This document shows positions 57,974-64,000 of a stretch of 64,000 nucleotides of DNA, one piece after another. Source of the stretch: Aneurinibacillus sp. (lineage in GTDB: Bacteria > Bacillota > UBA5301 > DYFA01); the NCBI GenBank assembly GCA_020725425.1, contig DYFA01000004.1, positions 46,363-110,362 of the forward strand, given 5' to 3'. Numbering within the stretch: position 1 is the first letter of the stretch; each line of letters starts with the position of its first letter. A program made the translations under genes and the position numbers. The notes under the pieces are model-generated. The model was not told the DNA's origin and searched no databases. It saw only the letters and a list, made by a program, of their open reading frames with translations.

Positions 57974-59137
57974 TCAGCGGGAGGCGCCCTTCAGGCCGAG
58001 CAGCCGGGCGAGAGGGCCGTGGCGCAGGACGATCGCCGCCTGGGGACACATCTCCTGGCAGCAGTAGCAGCGGATGCACCGCTCGTCGGCGATGGCGGCC
58101 CGGCGGTCGTTCACCGTGATCGCCTGGGCCGGGCAGCTCTCCCGGCAGACGCCGCACCCCAGGCAGAGCTCGGGGACGATCACCGGACGGGCGTTCAGGT
58201 GGCGGCGGGCCCAGGCGCGCAGCCCCGGCGGCAGGGAGTGGAACGACACTATGCCGCGAAGGGCCGCCCCGCCTTCCACCGCCGTTTCCGGCAGCAGGAA
58301 CCCGGGGATGCGGGCCTCCGCCAAGGGGAGGCCTACCACTTCTACCCGCGTCAGGTCCACTCTCTCCTCCGCCTCGGCGGCGGCCTGGAGCAGGGGAAAC
58401 CGGTCGGGTTCGATGCCCATGAGGTTCGCTCCGACGGCGTCGACCGCCAGCCCGTCCGCTCCGGCGAGAAGCAGGCCGACGTGGCGCGGCGTGCCGTTCT
58501 GGGGGCCGGCGCCCTCCATTCCGACCACGGCGTCGACCAGCGACAGGGCCGGGCGGACCAGGCGGTAGAGGTCGAAGAGCAACCCGGCGTGCTCCTCCCG
58601 GCTCTGGTAGCGCAGGTGGAACCTGGCCTTCTCGACCCCGGCCACCGTACCGTACAGGTTCTTCACCGCGCCGGTGTAGAAGGCCAGGCCGTGCGTCTTG
58701 AACTTGGCCACGGACACCACCTTGTCCACCTGCCGGACCACGTCGGCCAGCGGGAAGCGCTTCACCCACCGCCCCTCGGGAAAAGGCACGTCCACCGCCC
58801 GCTCAAGGGAGACGAAGCGGGCGCCGGTGGCCTGGCACACCTCCAGGATGCCGCAACGGGCGGCGACCCGCTCCGCGTTGCCGAAGCCCGGGCTGTCGCC
58901 CACCCAGACCTCGGCGCCTGCGGCCTGGCAGCCTTCGACCACCGCCCGGACGACCTCGGGGTGAGTCGTGACCGCCTTCTCCGGAGGGGCGGCGACCAGG
59001 AGGTTCGGCTTGACCAGGACTCTCTCGCCGGGCCGGACGAAGGCGGTGAACCCTCCCAGGGGCGCCAGGGCCGCCTCCACCCCCCGGCGGACCTCTTCCC
59101 GGCCGTAGCTCGCGCAGCGGATTATGCTTACCTTCAC
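57974..59137 (-). CDS. DUF362 protein with two [4Fe-4S] ferredoxin motifs
   Basis: 387 residues from GTG 59137 (AGGAGGAACGGC upstream); the in-frame extension to 59668 overlaps the patatin gene and is rejected. The DUF362 domain (about 1-300) has VSIIRCASYG, GERVLVKPNLL, THPEVVRAVVEG, VWVGDSPGFG, KVVSVAKFKTHGLAFYTGAVKNLYG and LSLVDAVVGMEGAGP. The C-terminus holds CLGCGVCRESCP and CIRCYCCQEMCP, ligands for two clusters. DUF362 proteins are iron-sulfur redox proteins of unsettled function. Its start overlaps the patatin gene by four bases. Confidence 0.9.
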   Translation of the reverse strand: MKVSIIRCASYGREEVRRGVEAALAPLGGFTAFVRPGERVLVKPNLLVAAPPEKAVTTHPEVVRAVVEGCQAAGAEVWVGDSPGFGNAERVAARCGILEVCQATGARFVSLERAVDVPFPEGRWVKRFPLADVVRQVDKVVSVAKFKTHGLAFYTGAVKNLYGTVAGVEKARFHLRYQSREEHAGLLFDLYRLVRPALSLVDAVVGMEGAGPQNGTPRHVGLLLAGADGLAVDAVGANLMGIEPDRFPLLQAAAEAEERVDLTRVEVVGLPLAEARIPGFLLPETAVEGGAALRGIVSFHSLPPGLRAWARRHLNARPVIVPELCLGCGVCRESCPAQAITVNDRRAAIADERCIRCYCCQEMCPQAAIVLRHGPLARLLGLKGASR

Positions 59138-60252
59138 CGCCGTTCCTCCTTGATCTGTCTCAACCACTCGAAATACAAGTCGCTCCCCTTTGGCGGGTAG
59201 AGCATCGCCCCCGGAGCCGCCGGAAAGAGGCGCCGCCGGTTCTCCCCCGGGTCGCCGCCGGGTACAAGCCCCCGGGCGGCGAAGAACTCCTGGGCCAGTT
59301 TCTCCCCCCGCCGGATGAGGTAGGGGAGGTACTCCAGCTCGAAGGTGCCGACGTCGTAGATCATCGGGTTCAGCACCACGACCCGGGCCTCTGCCACCTG
59401 TTCGTCGCGGAGCGTCTCCTCGACTTGGTCCAGGCCCATGATGTCCAGCGACTGACTGATGACCTCGCCCACGCCCCGTTCGGTCACTCCCTCCCGGCGC
59501 AGCCCGGCGTAGCCCAGATTGACCCCGAGCGCCAGGCCGGCCCGGGCCAGCCGGACCGCCACCGCCAGAGGCAGGAACTCCCTCACCCCTCCGTCCACGT
59601 ACCGGTCCCCCGCCCGGTTCCGGCCCCCGCGCTGGCAGCGCCAGCGATCGGGGCAGGCGGGGAGACACGGCGCGGGGACGAAGACCCCGGGAATGCTGAT
59701 GCTCGCCCGGACGGCCCGGGAGACCGGCACCCGGCCGCAGAGGCGGTACCCCTCGCGCTCCCCGGTAACCGGGTCGGCCTCCGCTCTGACCTGGGAGGGG
59801 TCGCAGAACACCATCGGCGTTCCGTCCTCCAGGTCAACCGCCGTGAGGAAGAGCGGCTTCCGGTTATTCTCTCCGGAAAACGCCGCGAACGTATCCGTCT
59901 GGTCCAGACACTTCGCCAGCACCGCTTCGAGGCGGCGCCCTTTTATCAGGCCGGCGAAGGGCGCCAGGCTCAGCCGGAAGACGGCCGCCAGGAGGCCCGT
60001 CCAGTTGAAGTCCAAAAGGTGCCGGCCCCGACACCGCCACTGCTCGACCAGGGCGACGATCTCCTCCACCGTCCGCCCCGAGGCGTACAGGGCCGCGATG
60101 ATCGCCCCGCCCGAACTGCCCACGACCAGGTCCGGTTCGAGGTTGTAGCGGGCCATGGCCTTCAGGACTCCGAGCTGGGCCATGGCGCGCACCCCGCCGG
60201 CCGACAGGACCAGAGCCATCTTCTGCCCGTCGAGCCCCGGCTCGTCCGCCAT
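59134..60252 (-). CDS. Patatin-like phospholipase
   Basis: About 372 residues from ATG 60252 (GGGAGGTGTTGCG upstream). ALVLSAGGVRAMAQLGVLKAM is the glycine-rich oxyanion region, VVGSSGGAIIAALYASG the GxSxG nucleophile elbow (S47), and YVDGGVREFLPLAVAV the catalytic Asp. A Cys-rich insertion (PAPCLPACPDRWRCQRGG) before the Asp is unusual. It hydrolyses lipids, probably at the inner membrane face. The end (KGSDLYFEWLRQIKEERR) overlaps the DUF362 start. Confidence 0.9.
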   Translation of the reverse strand: MADEPGLDGQKMALVLSAGGVRAMAQLGVLKAMARYNLEPDLVVGSSGGAIIAALYASGRTVEEIVALVEQWRCRGRHLLDFNWTGLLAAVFRLSLAPFAGLIKGRRLEAVLAKCLDQTDTFAAFSGENNRKPLFLTAVDLEDGTPMVFCDPSQVRAEADPVTGEREGYRLCGRVPVSRAVRASISIPGVFVPAPCLPACPDRWRCQRGGRNRAGDRYVDGGVREFLPLAVAVRLARAGLALGVNLGYAGLRREGVTERGVGEVISQSLDIMGLDQVEETLRDEQVAEARVVVLNPMIYDVGTFELEYLPYLIRRGEKLAQEFFAARGLVPGGDPGENRRRLFPAAPGAMLYPPKGSDLYFEWLRQIKEERR

Positions 60253-60387
60253 CGCAACACCTCCCGGAGTTCTGTCTGGTGCCATCGTATGCCCCTTCAC
60301 CGGCGGTCATCCCCGCCAACGATTCTCCGGGCCGCCGGTGATTCCTGCGCCGCCGTCCCTACTCAGCGCATCCGCGCCGCGGCGGTC

Positions 60388-60419
60388 AAAAAAAGGGGGC
60401 GACCTGTTGTCGCCGCCCC
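60388..60419 (-). terminator. Intrinsic terminator after spoIIP
   Basis: Minus strand: a GGGGCGGCGAC arm (60419-60409) pairs with GTCGCCCCC (60403-60395) with one bulge, followed by TTTTTTT (60394-60388). It lies 35 bases after the spoIIP stop. Confidence 0.88.
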
Positions 60420-60453
60420 TTCCTTCACCCTGCCTTCTCCCGGCCTGGGTCGG

Positions 60454-61665
60454 TCAGCTCCGATCGTCCGGCTCCTCCGGACGTTCTCCCTTGCGGTCTC
60501 TCTCCGCTTCTTTCTGGCGGCCCCGATAGCGCCCGAGGAAGCCGGAGAGCTCCTGCCCCGTGAACTTCCTCAGCTGTCTGCCAATGCCGCCCAGCCCACC
60601 GGCGTTGACCGCCAGGAAGAGGCCCGCCCCGCCCACCACCGCCAGGGCGATCCACAGGGCCGAGGTGCCGGCTGCCCGGTTCTGCGTCCGGGCCACCCGG
60701 GTGATGTGGGGCCGGGGTTGCGGCACCGCCGTCCGCCGGCCGGTGAGGACCACCGGCAATACATCGGCCAGCAGTCTCGCCCCCCGCTCAGCCATCTCCC
60801 GGGAGTTGGTGTGGGTGCCGAACTCGAAGAGGATCGCCCGGGGGGAAACGTCCTGGTTGTAGTTGCCTCCGGCCCAGAAGATCTCCTTGACCAGGCCGGG
60901 GTGGATCCGGTCCGCCTCAGCCTTGATCCGCTTGGCGAAGTCGAAGTTCACCGCGCGGTTCTGGTTCTGTTTCCCGACGACCAGCCGGACCTGGGCGATG
61001 GTCTGCCCGCGCACCTGCCTGCGGTAGTAGCTCGCGTCCGGGATGGCATCCCGGTGGACGTCGAAGACCGCCGCCGGCCGGCGCTGCATCAGTTCCACCA
61101 CTGTGCGGCGGGAGCGATGATATGCCGCACCGTCATGGGGGTTGTGGTTGTTGAAAGACTGGTCGACCTGGAAACCGCGGCGGCGGAGCGCTTCACGCAG
61201 CGTCGTGCCCACCTGGTAGATGTCACCCCTCGGCAGGCTCGCCCGGCCGGCGCTGGGAACGTAGGCCTCGTCGCTGTGCGTGTGGTAGATGCCGACCTGC
61301 AGGCGGCGGGTGTCTCCCCGGACCTGCGCGGCCAGCGCCCCGATCCAGCCGGCGATCCGCTCGCTCAGCGGAGGGCGGTCCACCGCTGCCATCAGGTCCA
61401 CCCACTGGTCGAACTTGGCCCGGGCCGTCCGGCCCTGGACCGAGACCACCCGCCACCCCCGGTCGTCCTCGGTGATCAGGTAATCCCCGACCGAGACGGG
61501 CAAGGCCATCTTGGCCAGCGTCTCGCCGTGCTCGCTGACGATCGTGTAGTACTGGTCGGGAGTGCAGGGGATGAAGGCAGGAATCCCGGCGGAGGCTGGC
61601 GCCGCGAGGCCGAGGACGACCACCAGGACCAGGCCGAAATGCATCCAGCGAGCCGCTCGCCTCAT
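60454..61665 (-). CDS. spoIIP: Stage II sporulation protein P
   Basis: 403 residues with an N-terminal signal/anchor (MHFGLVLVVVLGLAAPASAG), a central domain and the SpoIIP amidase/endopeptidase core: VGIYHTHSDEAYVPSAG, VFDVHRDAIPDASYY, VRLVVGKQNQNRAVNFDFAKRI and AILFEFGTHTNSREMAERGARLLADVL. The zinc His of IYHTH and the Glu of HSDEAY are visible. A C-terminal membrane segment (ALWIALAVVGGAGLFLAVNAG) and a charged tail are extra features. SpoIIP degrades peptidoglycan during engulfment, strong evidence for a spore former. Confidence 0.92.
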   Translation of the reverse strand: MRRAARWMHFGLVLVVVLGLAAPASAGIPAFIPCTPDQYYTIVSEHGETLAKMALPVSVGDYLITEDDRGWRVVSVQGRTARAKFDQWVDLMAAVDRPPLSERIAGWIGALAAQVRGDTRRLQVGIYHTHSDEAYVPSAGRASLPRGDIYQVGTTLREALRRRGFQVDQSFNNHNPHDGAAYHRSRRTVVELMQRRPAAVFDVHRDAIPDASYYRRQVRGQTIAQVRLVVGKQNQNRAVNFDFAKRIKAEADRIHPGLVKEIFWAGGNYNQDVSPRAILFEFGTHTNSREMAERGARLLADVLPVVLTGRRTAVPQPRPHITRVARTQNRAAGTSALWIALAVVGGAGLFLAVNAGGLGGIGRQLRKFTGQELSGFLGRYRGRQKEAERDRKGERPEEPDDRS

Positions 61666-62366
61666 CCCTCACCACCTCCCTTCTCTTCCTCGTCTTCCCC
61701 GCCTTTGAGGTTCCGCTCATAAAGACCGGGGGGGCGCTCCCCTTCGGTGACAGGGCCGCCGCCGAGCTTCTCCCGGGTCTCCCCCAGGACCTCCGCCAGA
61801 AGAACCGCCACCACCCCGGCCACGACGATGGTGTCGAAGGCCCCTGCTCCGCCGACCACGATCCGCCCGGGCGAGCGGGTCGTTGCCAGCTCGACCAGGT
61901 TCGCCACGTCCAGCAGGAGGACGCCCAGCGTCGCCCCGATGAAGGCGGTCCGGCGGGAGCGCCCCCCGGCGACATATCCCACGATGCCGGCCACCAGCCC
62001 GAAGACCCACATCGGGTCGATTACGTCGTACCCGTGGCCGAAGTTGCGCAGCACCTTGGCGGTGCCGTAGAGGAAGGCCCCGGTCACGACGGCGGCCAGG
62101 AGGGCATGGCTCCACTCCCTCCCGGTGCCGGCCCGGGTGAGGACGTAGACGGCCAGAGCGATCGGCAGGATCCCTCCCCCGACGTTCAAAGCCACGGTGA
62201 AGTTGCCCCGGTAGAGCGGAATGGTGAGAAAGGAGCCGCCAATCAGGAGAAGGAGAAAGATCAGGGCTTGCGCGTCGGTGAGATGCAGACGGTCGAAGAC
62301 CCGGTGGGCGAGGCCCGCCACGGTCAGCGCCACCACCGCGACCAAAAGCAGCAACCCGATCGTCAT
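61662..62366 (-). CDS. DUF1614 membrane protein
   Basis: 234 residues from ATG 62366 (GGGAGGTGTTGTC upstream). About seven membrane segments: IGLLLLVAVVALTVAGLAH, ALIFLLLLIGGSFLTIPLY, GGILPIALAVYVL, ALLAAVVTGAFLYG, VFGLVAGIVGYVAGG, FIGATLGVLLLDVANLVEL, DTIVVAGVVAVLLAEVLG. GGAGAFDTIVVAG is the family's signature stretch. It overlaps spoIIP by four bases, a conserved pairing in spore formers; its biochemical role is unknown. Confidence 0.85.
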   Translation of the reverse strand: MTIGLLLLVAVVALTVAGLAHRVFDRLHLTDAQALIFLLLLIGGSFLTIPLYRGNFTVALNVGGGILPIALAVYVLTRAGTGREWSHALLAAVVTGAFLYGTAKVLRNFGHGYDVIDPMWVFGLVAGIVGYVAGGRSRRTAFIGATLGVLLLDVANLVELATTRSPGRIVVGGAGAFDTIVVAGVVAVLLAEVLGETREKLGGGPVTEGERPPGLYERNLKGGEDEEEKGGGEG

Positions 62367-62469
62367 GACAACACCTCCCGGCTTCCTCTCTAGGTTCTCC
62401 GGGGCCATCAGGTCATAGTCCGGCCCAGGGGCTGAAAGTGATGGAAACGGCCGGGCGCAGCGGGATATT

Positions 62470-62483
62470 TTCCAAGATTGGAA
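62470..62483. promoter_or_regulatory. Dyad upstream of the first cytochrome gene
   Basis: TTCCAA-GA-TTGGAA, a perfect 6-base inverted repeat about 70 bases before the cytochrome start. It could be an operator; no flanking promoter was recognised. Confidence 0.35.
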
Positions 62484-62553
62484 GGAGTTGCGCGGCCTCT
62501 GTGGAAATTACCTCCGGTGAACGACCCATTTCGGAAGTGAGGGGGTGGAGGGA

Positions 62554-62892
62554 ATGAAGAAGCTCGGAATGGCCCTGGGGCTCGTGGCATGCTTCGTGAT
62601 GGCCTTCGGCGTCCTGGCGGTGGCGGCGGACAAGTACCCCAACGGGTGCGCCGACTGTCACGTGAAGGAGCTGGCCTTCCAGCCGCTGATCAAGAAGCTC
62701 TATCCGAAGCACCCGGGCGTGTCGCCGACGATGGACATCAACGGCTGCCTGAAGTGCCACAAGGCCGGGTCCAAGCTCGCGCTGAACACCAAGATGCACG
62801 ACTCGCACCAGAAGGCGAAGATCGCTTGCGACGCCTGCCACATCATGAAGGACGGCAAGGCGACAGCTGAGCTCAAGGGCGTCAAGAAGTAA
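62554..62892 (+). CDS. Small exported triheme c-type cytochrome (copy 1)
   Basis: 112 residues from ATG 62554 (GGTGGAGGGA upstream). A signal peptide (KKLGMALGLVACFVMAFGVLAVAA) is followed by three CxxCH haem sites: GCADCH, GCLKCH and CDACH, with other His residues (YPKHPG, KMHDSHQKAK) able to serve as second haem ligands. The segment CLKCHKAGSKLAL is shared almost exactly with the next cytochrome. It probably carries electrons outside the membrane; no reductase is adjacent. Confidence 0.92.
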   Translation: MKKLGMALGLVACFVMAFGVLAVAADKYPNGCADCHVKELAFQPLIKKLYPKHPGVSPTMDINGCLKCHKAGSKLALNTKMHDSHQKAKIACDACHIMKDGKATAELKGVKK

Positions 62893-62916
62893 CACCGGTT
62901 CTGGGTATTGACGACG

Positions 62917-62948
62917 GAAAAGCGCTGCGACTGCAGCGCTTTTCGCTT
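62917..62948 (+). terminator. Terminator between the cytochrome genes
   Basis: Perfect 12-bp stem GAAAAGCGCTGC (62917-62928) / GCAGCGCTTTTC (62933-62944) with a GACT loop and a T-rich end (TTTTCGCTTTC). It means the two paralogues can be expressed separately or at different levels. Confidence 0.85.
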
Positions 62949-63036
62949 TCGGCCGCCCGCCCGGTGAAGGAAATGCCTACGGCGGGGCGAAGTTTCCTCT
63001 TGTCCCGATTTCCCGGTAAAGGAGGTGAACTGCGCC

Positions 63037-63369
63037 ATGAAGAAGCTGGCGCTGCTGCTCGCCGCTCTGGTTATCCTGTCTGTGGCTGCGTCCGTGAGCG
63101 TTGCCGCTGCTGATCAATACCCGAACGGCTGCGCCGACTGCCACAAGGGAGACAAGTCCCTGGCCGCCACGGTGAAGGGCTTGGCGAAGCACCCACCGGT
63201 CGCGGCGACCGCCGACGTCAACACCTGCCTGAAATGTCACAAGGCCGGGTCCAAACTCGCCCTCAACAAGCAGATGCACGACTCGCATCAGAAGGCGAAA
63301 GTCGCCTGCGACGCCTGCCACGTCACGAAGGATGGCAAGGTGACCAGCGCCCTCAAGGGCGTGAAGTGA
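63037..63369 (+). CDS. Small exported triheme c-type cytochrome (copy 2)
   Basis: 110 residues from ATG 63037 (AAAGGAGGTGAACTGCGCC upstream, a near-perfect ribosome site). Signal peptide KKLALLLAALVILSVAASVSVAAA; haem sites GCADCHKGD, TCLKCHKAGSKLAL and ACDACHVTKDGKV. It is a tandem duplicate of copy 1, most alike in the last 50 residues (MHDSHQKAKVACDACH), and shorter between haems 1 and 2. Both would be small exported electron carriers. Confidence 0.92.
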   Translation: MKKLALLLAALVILSVAASVSVAAADQYPNGCADCHKGDKSLAATVKGLAKHPPVAATADVNTCLKCHKAGSKLALNKQMHDSHQKAKVACDACHVTKDGKVTSALKGVK

Positions 63370-63398
63370 GAGCCGGAGGAGCAGGGATTGACTCTTCG

Positions 63399-63425
63399 GA
63401 GCGGGCCGCAAGACGGCCCGCTCTC
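63399..63425. terminator. Hairpin between convergent cytochrome and pfkA genes
   Basis: Perfect 10-bp stem GAGCGGGCCG (63399-63408) / CGGCCCGCTC (63414-63423) with a CAAGA loop, in the gap between stops. T-runs are weak (TCTCTCT on the plus strand). It may serve both directions. Confidence 0.6.
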
Positions 63426-63426
63426 T

Positions 63427-64000
63427 CTAGGCGGGAGGGTCCCCAAAGCTGATTCCCAGGGCGCGGGCGGTCATGACGAGGTCCGACTCGGGCGAGACGC
63501 GCTTCATCTCGCCCACTGCCGCTTCGAGGGGAACCGAGTCGATGCGGGTGCCCCGCAGGCAGACCATCCGCCCGAACTGCCCCCGGCGGGCCAGGCGCAC
63601 TGCCGCCGCCCCGTATCGGGTGGCGAGGATGCGATCGAAGGGGGTCGGGCTTCCGCCTCGCTGCAGGTGACCGAGGACCGTGACTCGGGTCTCCATGCCG
63701 GTGAGCCGCTCCAGCGCCTCCCCCACCCGCCGGCCGATACCCCCCAGGCGGATGGGGTCGAAGGACTCCCTTATGACCCGCTCGACAGCCAGCTCACCCC
63801 CCTCTTCCTTTGCCCCCTCGGCCACCACCACGATCGAGAACTTCTTGCCCTGGGCCCGCCGGGCGTTGATCTTCCGCGCCACTTCCTCGAAGGTGAAGGG
63901 GATCTCGGGGATGAGGATGACGTCAGCCCCGCCGGCCAGCCCGGCCTCGAGGGCGATACAGCCGGCGTAGCGCCCCATCACCTCCAGGACCATGATGCGA
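63427..64000 (-). CDS. pfkA: 6-phosphofructokinase, C-terminal part (runs off right edge)
   Basis: The frame is open to the edge, so the N-terminal half, with the ATP site, lies outside. The visible 190 residues include RIMVLEVMGRYAGCIALEAGLAGGADVILIPE (the MGR fructose-6-phosphate site), FSIVVVAEGAKEEGG, TRVTVLGHLQRGGSPTPFDRILATRYGAAAV and the C-terminal helix. It phosphorylates fructose 6-phosphate in glycolysis. Whether it is ATP- or pyrophosphate-dependent cannot be judged without the missing part. Confidence 0.93.
   Translation of the reverse strand, partial: RIMVLEVMGRYAGCIALEAGLAGGADVILIPEIPFTFEEVARKINARRAQGKKFSIVVVAEGAKEEGGELAVERVIRESFDPIRLGGIGRRVGEALERLTGMETRVTVLGHLQRGGSPTPFDRILATRYGAAAVRLARRGQFGRMVCLRGTRIDSVPLEAAVGEMKRVSPESDLVMTARALGISFGDPPA

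Noticed and set aside
59138..59668. In-frame N-terminal extension of the DUF362 protein
   Set aside because: It lies within the patatin gene, and the family begins at KVSIIRCASYG after a good ribosome site.
1..64000. tRNA, rRNA, CRISPR arrays, insertion sequences
   Set aside because: No cloverleaf ends, rRNA-like stretches, regularly spaced direct repeats or transposase motifs were recognised while reading; a dedicated search was not possible.

Overview
The window is about 64 kb of GC-rich, densely packed bacterial chromosome. Most genes lie on the minus strand in short-gapped operons with strong Shine-Dalgarno (SD) sites, many GTG starts and some TTG. A SpoIIP homologue with its usual DUF1614 partner, a SpoVB/MurJ-type flippase, SLH, STAS-like and YkwD/CAP-type proteins and AddAB rather than RecBCD point to a high-GC, spore-forming member of the Bacillota. 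A tungsten-type aldehyde:ferredoxin oxidoreductase, butyrate kinase with phosphotransbutyrylase, small triheme cytochromes and an apparent selenoprotein fit an anaerobic or facultative, possibly thermophilic, life. No rRNA, tRNA, CRISPR array, insertion sequence or clear prophage was seen.

Layout. 0-0.8 kb: an overlapping pair of small unknown genes behind a good promoter and a 32-bp perfect palindrome. 0.9-9.5 kb: a DNA-repair operon yhaM-addB-addA-rmuC. 9.5-13.5 kb: a membrane protein, a frame-broken small gene, a D12-type DNA methyltransferase, a divergent uracil-DNA-glycosylase-fold protein with four cysteines, and a BadF-type kinase. 13.6-15.6 kb: an SLH/coiled-coil envelope protein and an Old Yellow Enzyme relative. 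15.7-20.5 kb: an arsenic operon arsM-arsR-trx-permease-acr3-arsC, followed by a thioredoxin-like gene carrying an in-frame UGA in a CxxU motif with a bacterial SECIS-like hairpin just after it, then a small LuxR-type regulator. 20.6-25.8 kb: a Cys-rich protein, lacI plus an orphan sugar-ABC ATPase, and ptb-buk.

25.8-38.5 kb is a ten-gene minus-strand operon: GntR regulator, cupin phosphoglucose isomerase, AOR, ribose-type ABC importer, two paralogous class III aminotransferases, a fucose-isomerase-like protein and an FGGY kinase. It looks like import and catabolism of an unusual, probably amino-substituted, sugar. 38.6-45.6 kb: HAD phosphatase, small membrane protein, diguanylate cyclase, CstA (closed by a terminator), a separate module of a 108-aa protein and two ArsA-type ATPases with complementary motif losses, and a STAS-like protein.

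45.6-64 kb holds envelope and housekeeping functions: CAP protein, 5'-nucleotidase, transaldolase, a secreted protein with three internal repeats, an LpdD-like protein overlapping a class II aldolase, a flippase, an operon with two TPR proteins, a zinc-protease-like protein and an aminotransferase, glutamate dehydrogenase, DUF362-ferredoxin, patatin, SpoIIP/DUF1614, two tandem triheme cytochromes, and the C-terminal part of phosphofructokinase at the right edge.

The strongest candidate for something undescribed is the selenocysteine-containing thioredoxin-like protein in the arsenic operon. Next are the four-Cys UDG-fold protein that lacks the catalytic HP motif, the ArsA pair, and the sugar/aminotransferase/AOR operon. 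All family assignments were made by reading motifs; no database search was run.
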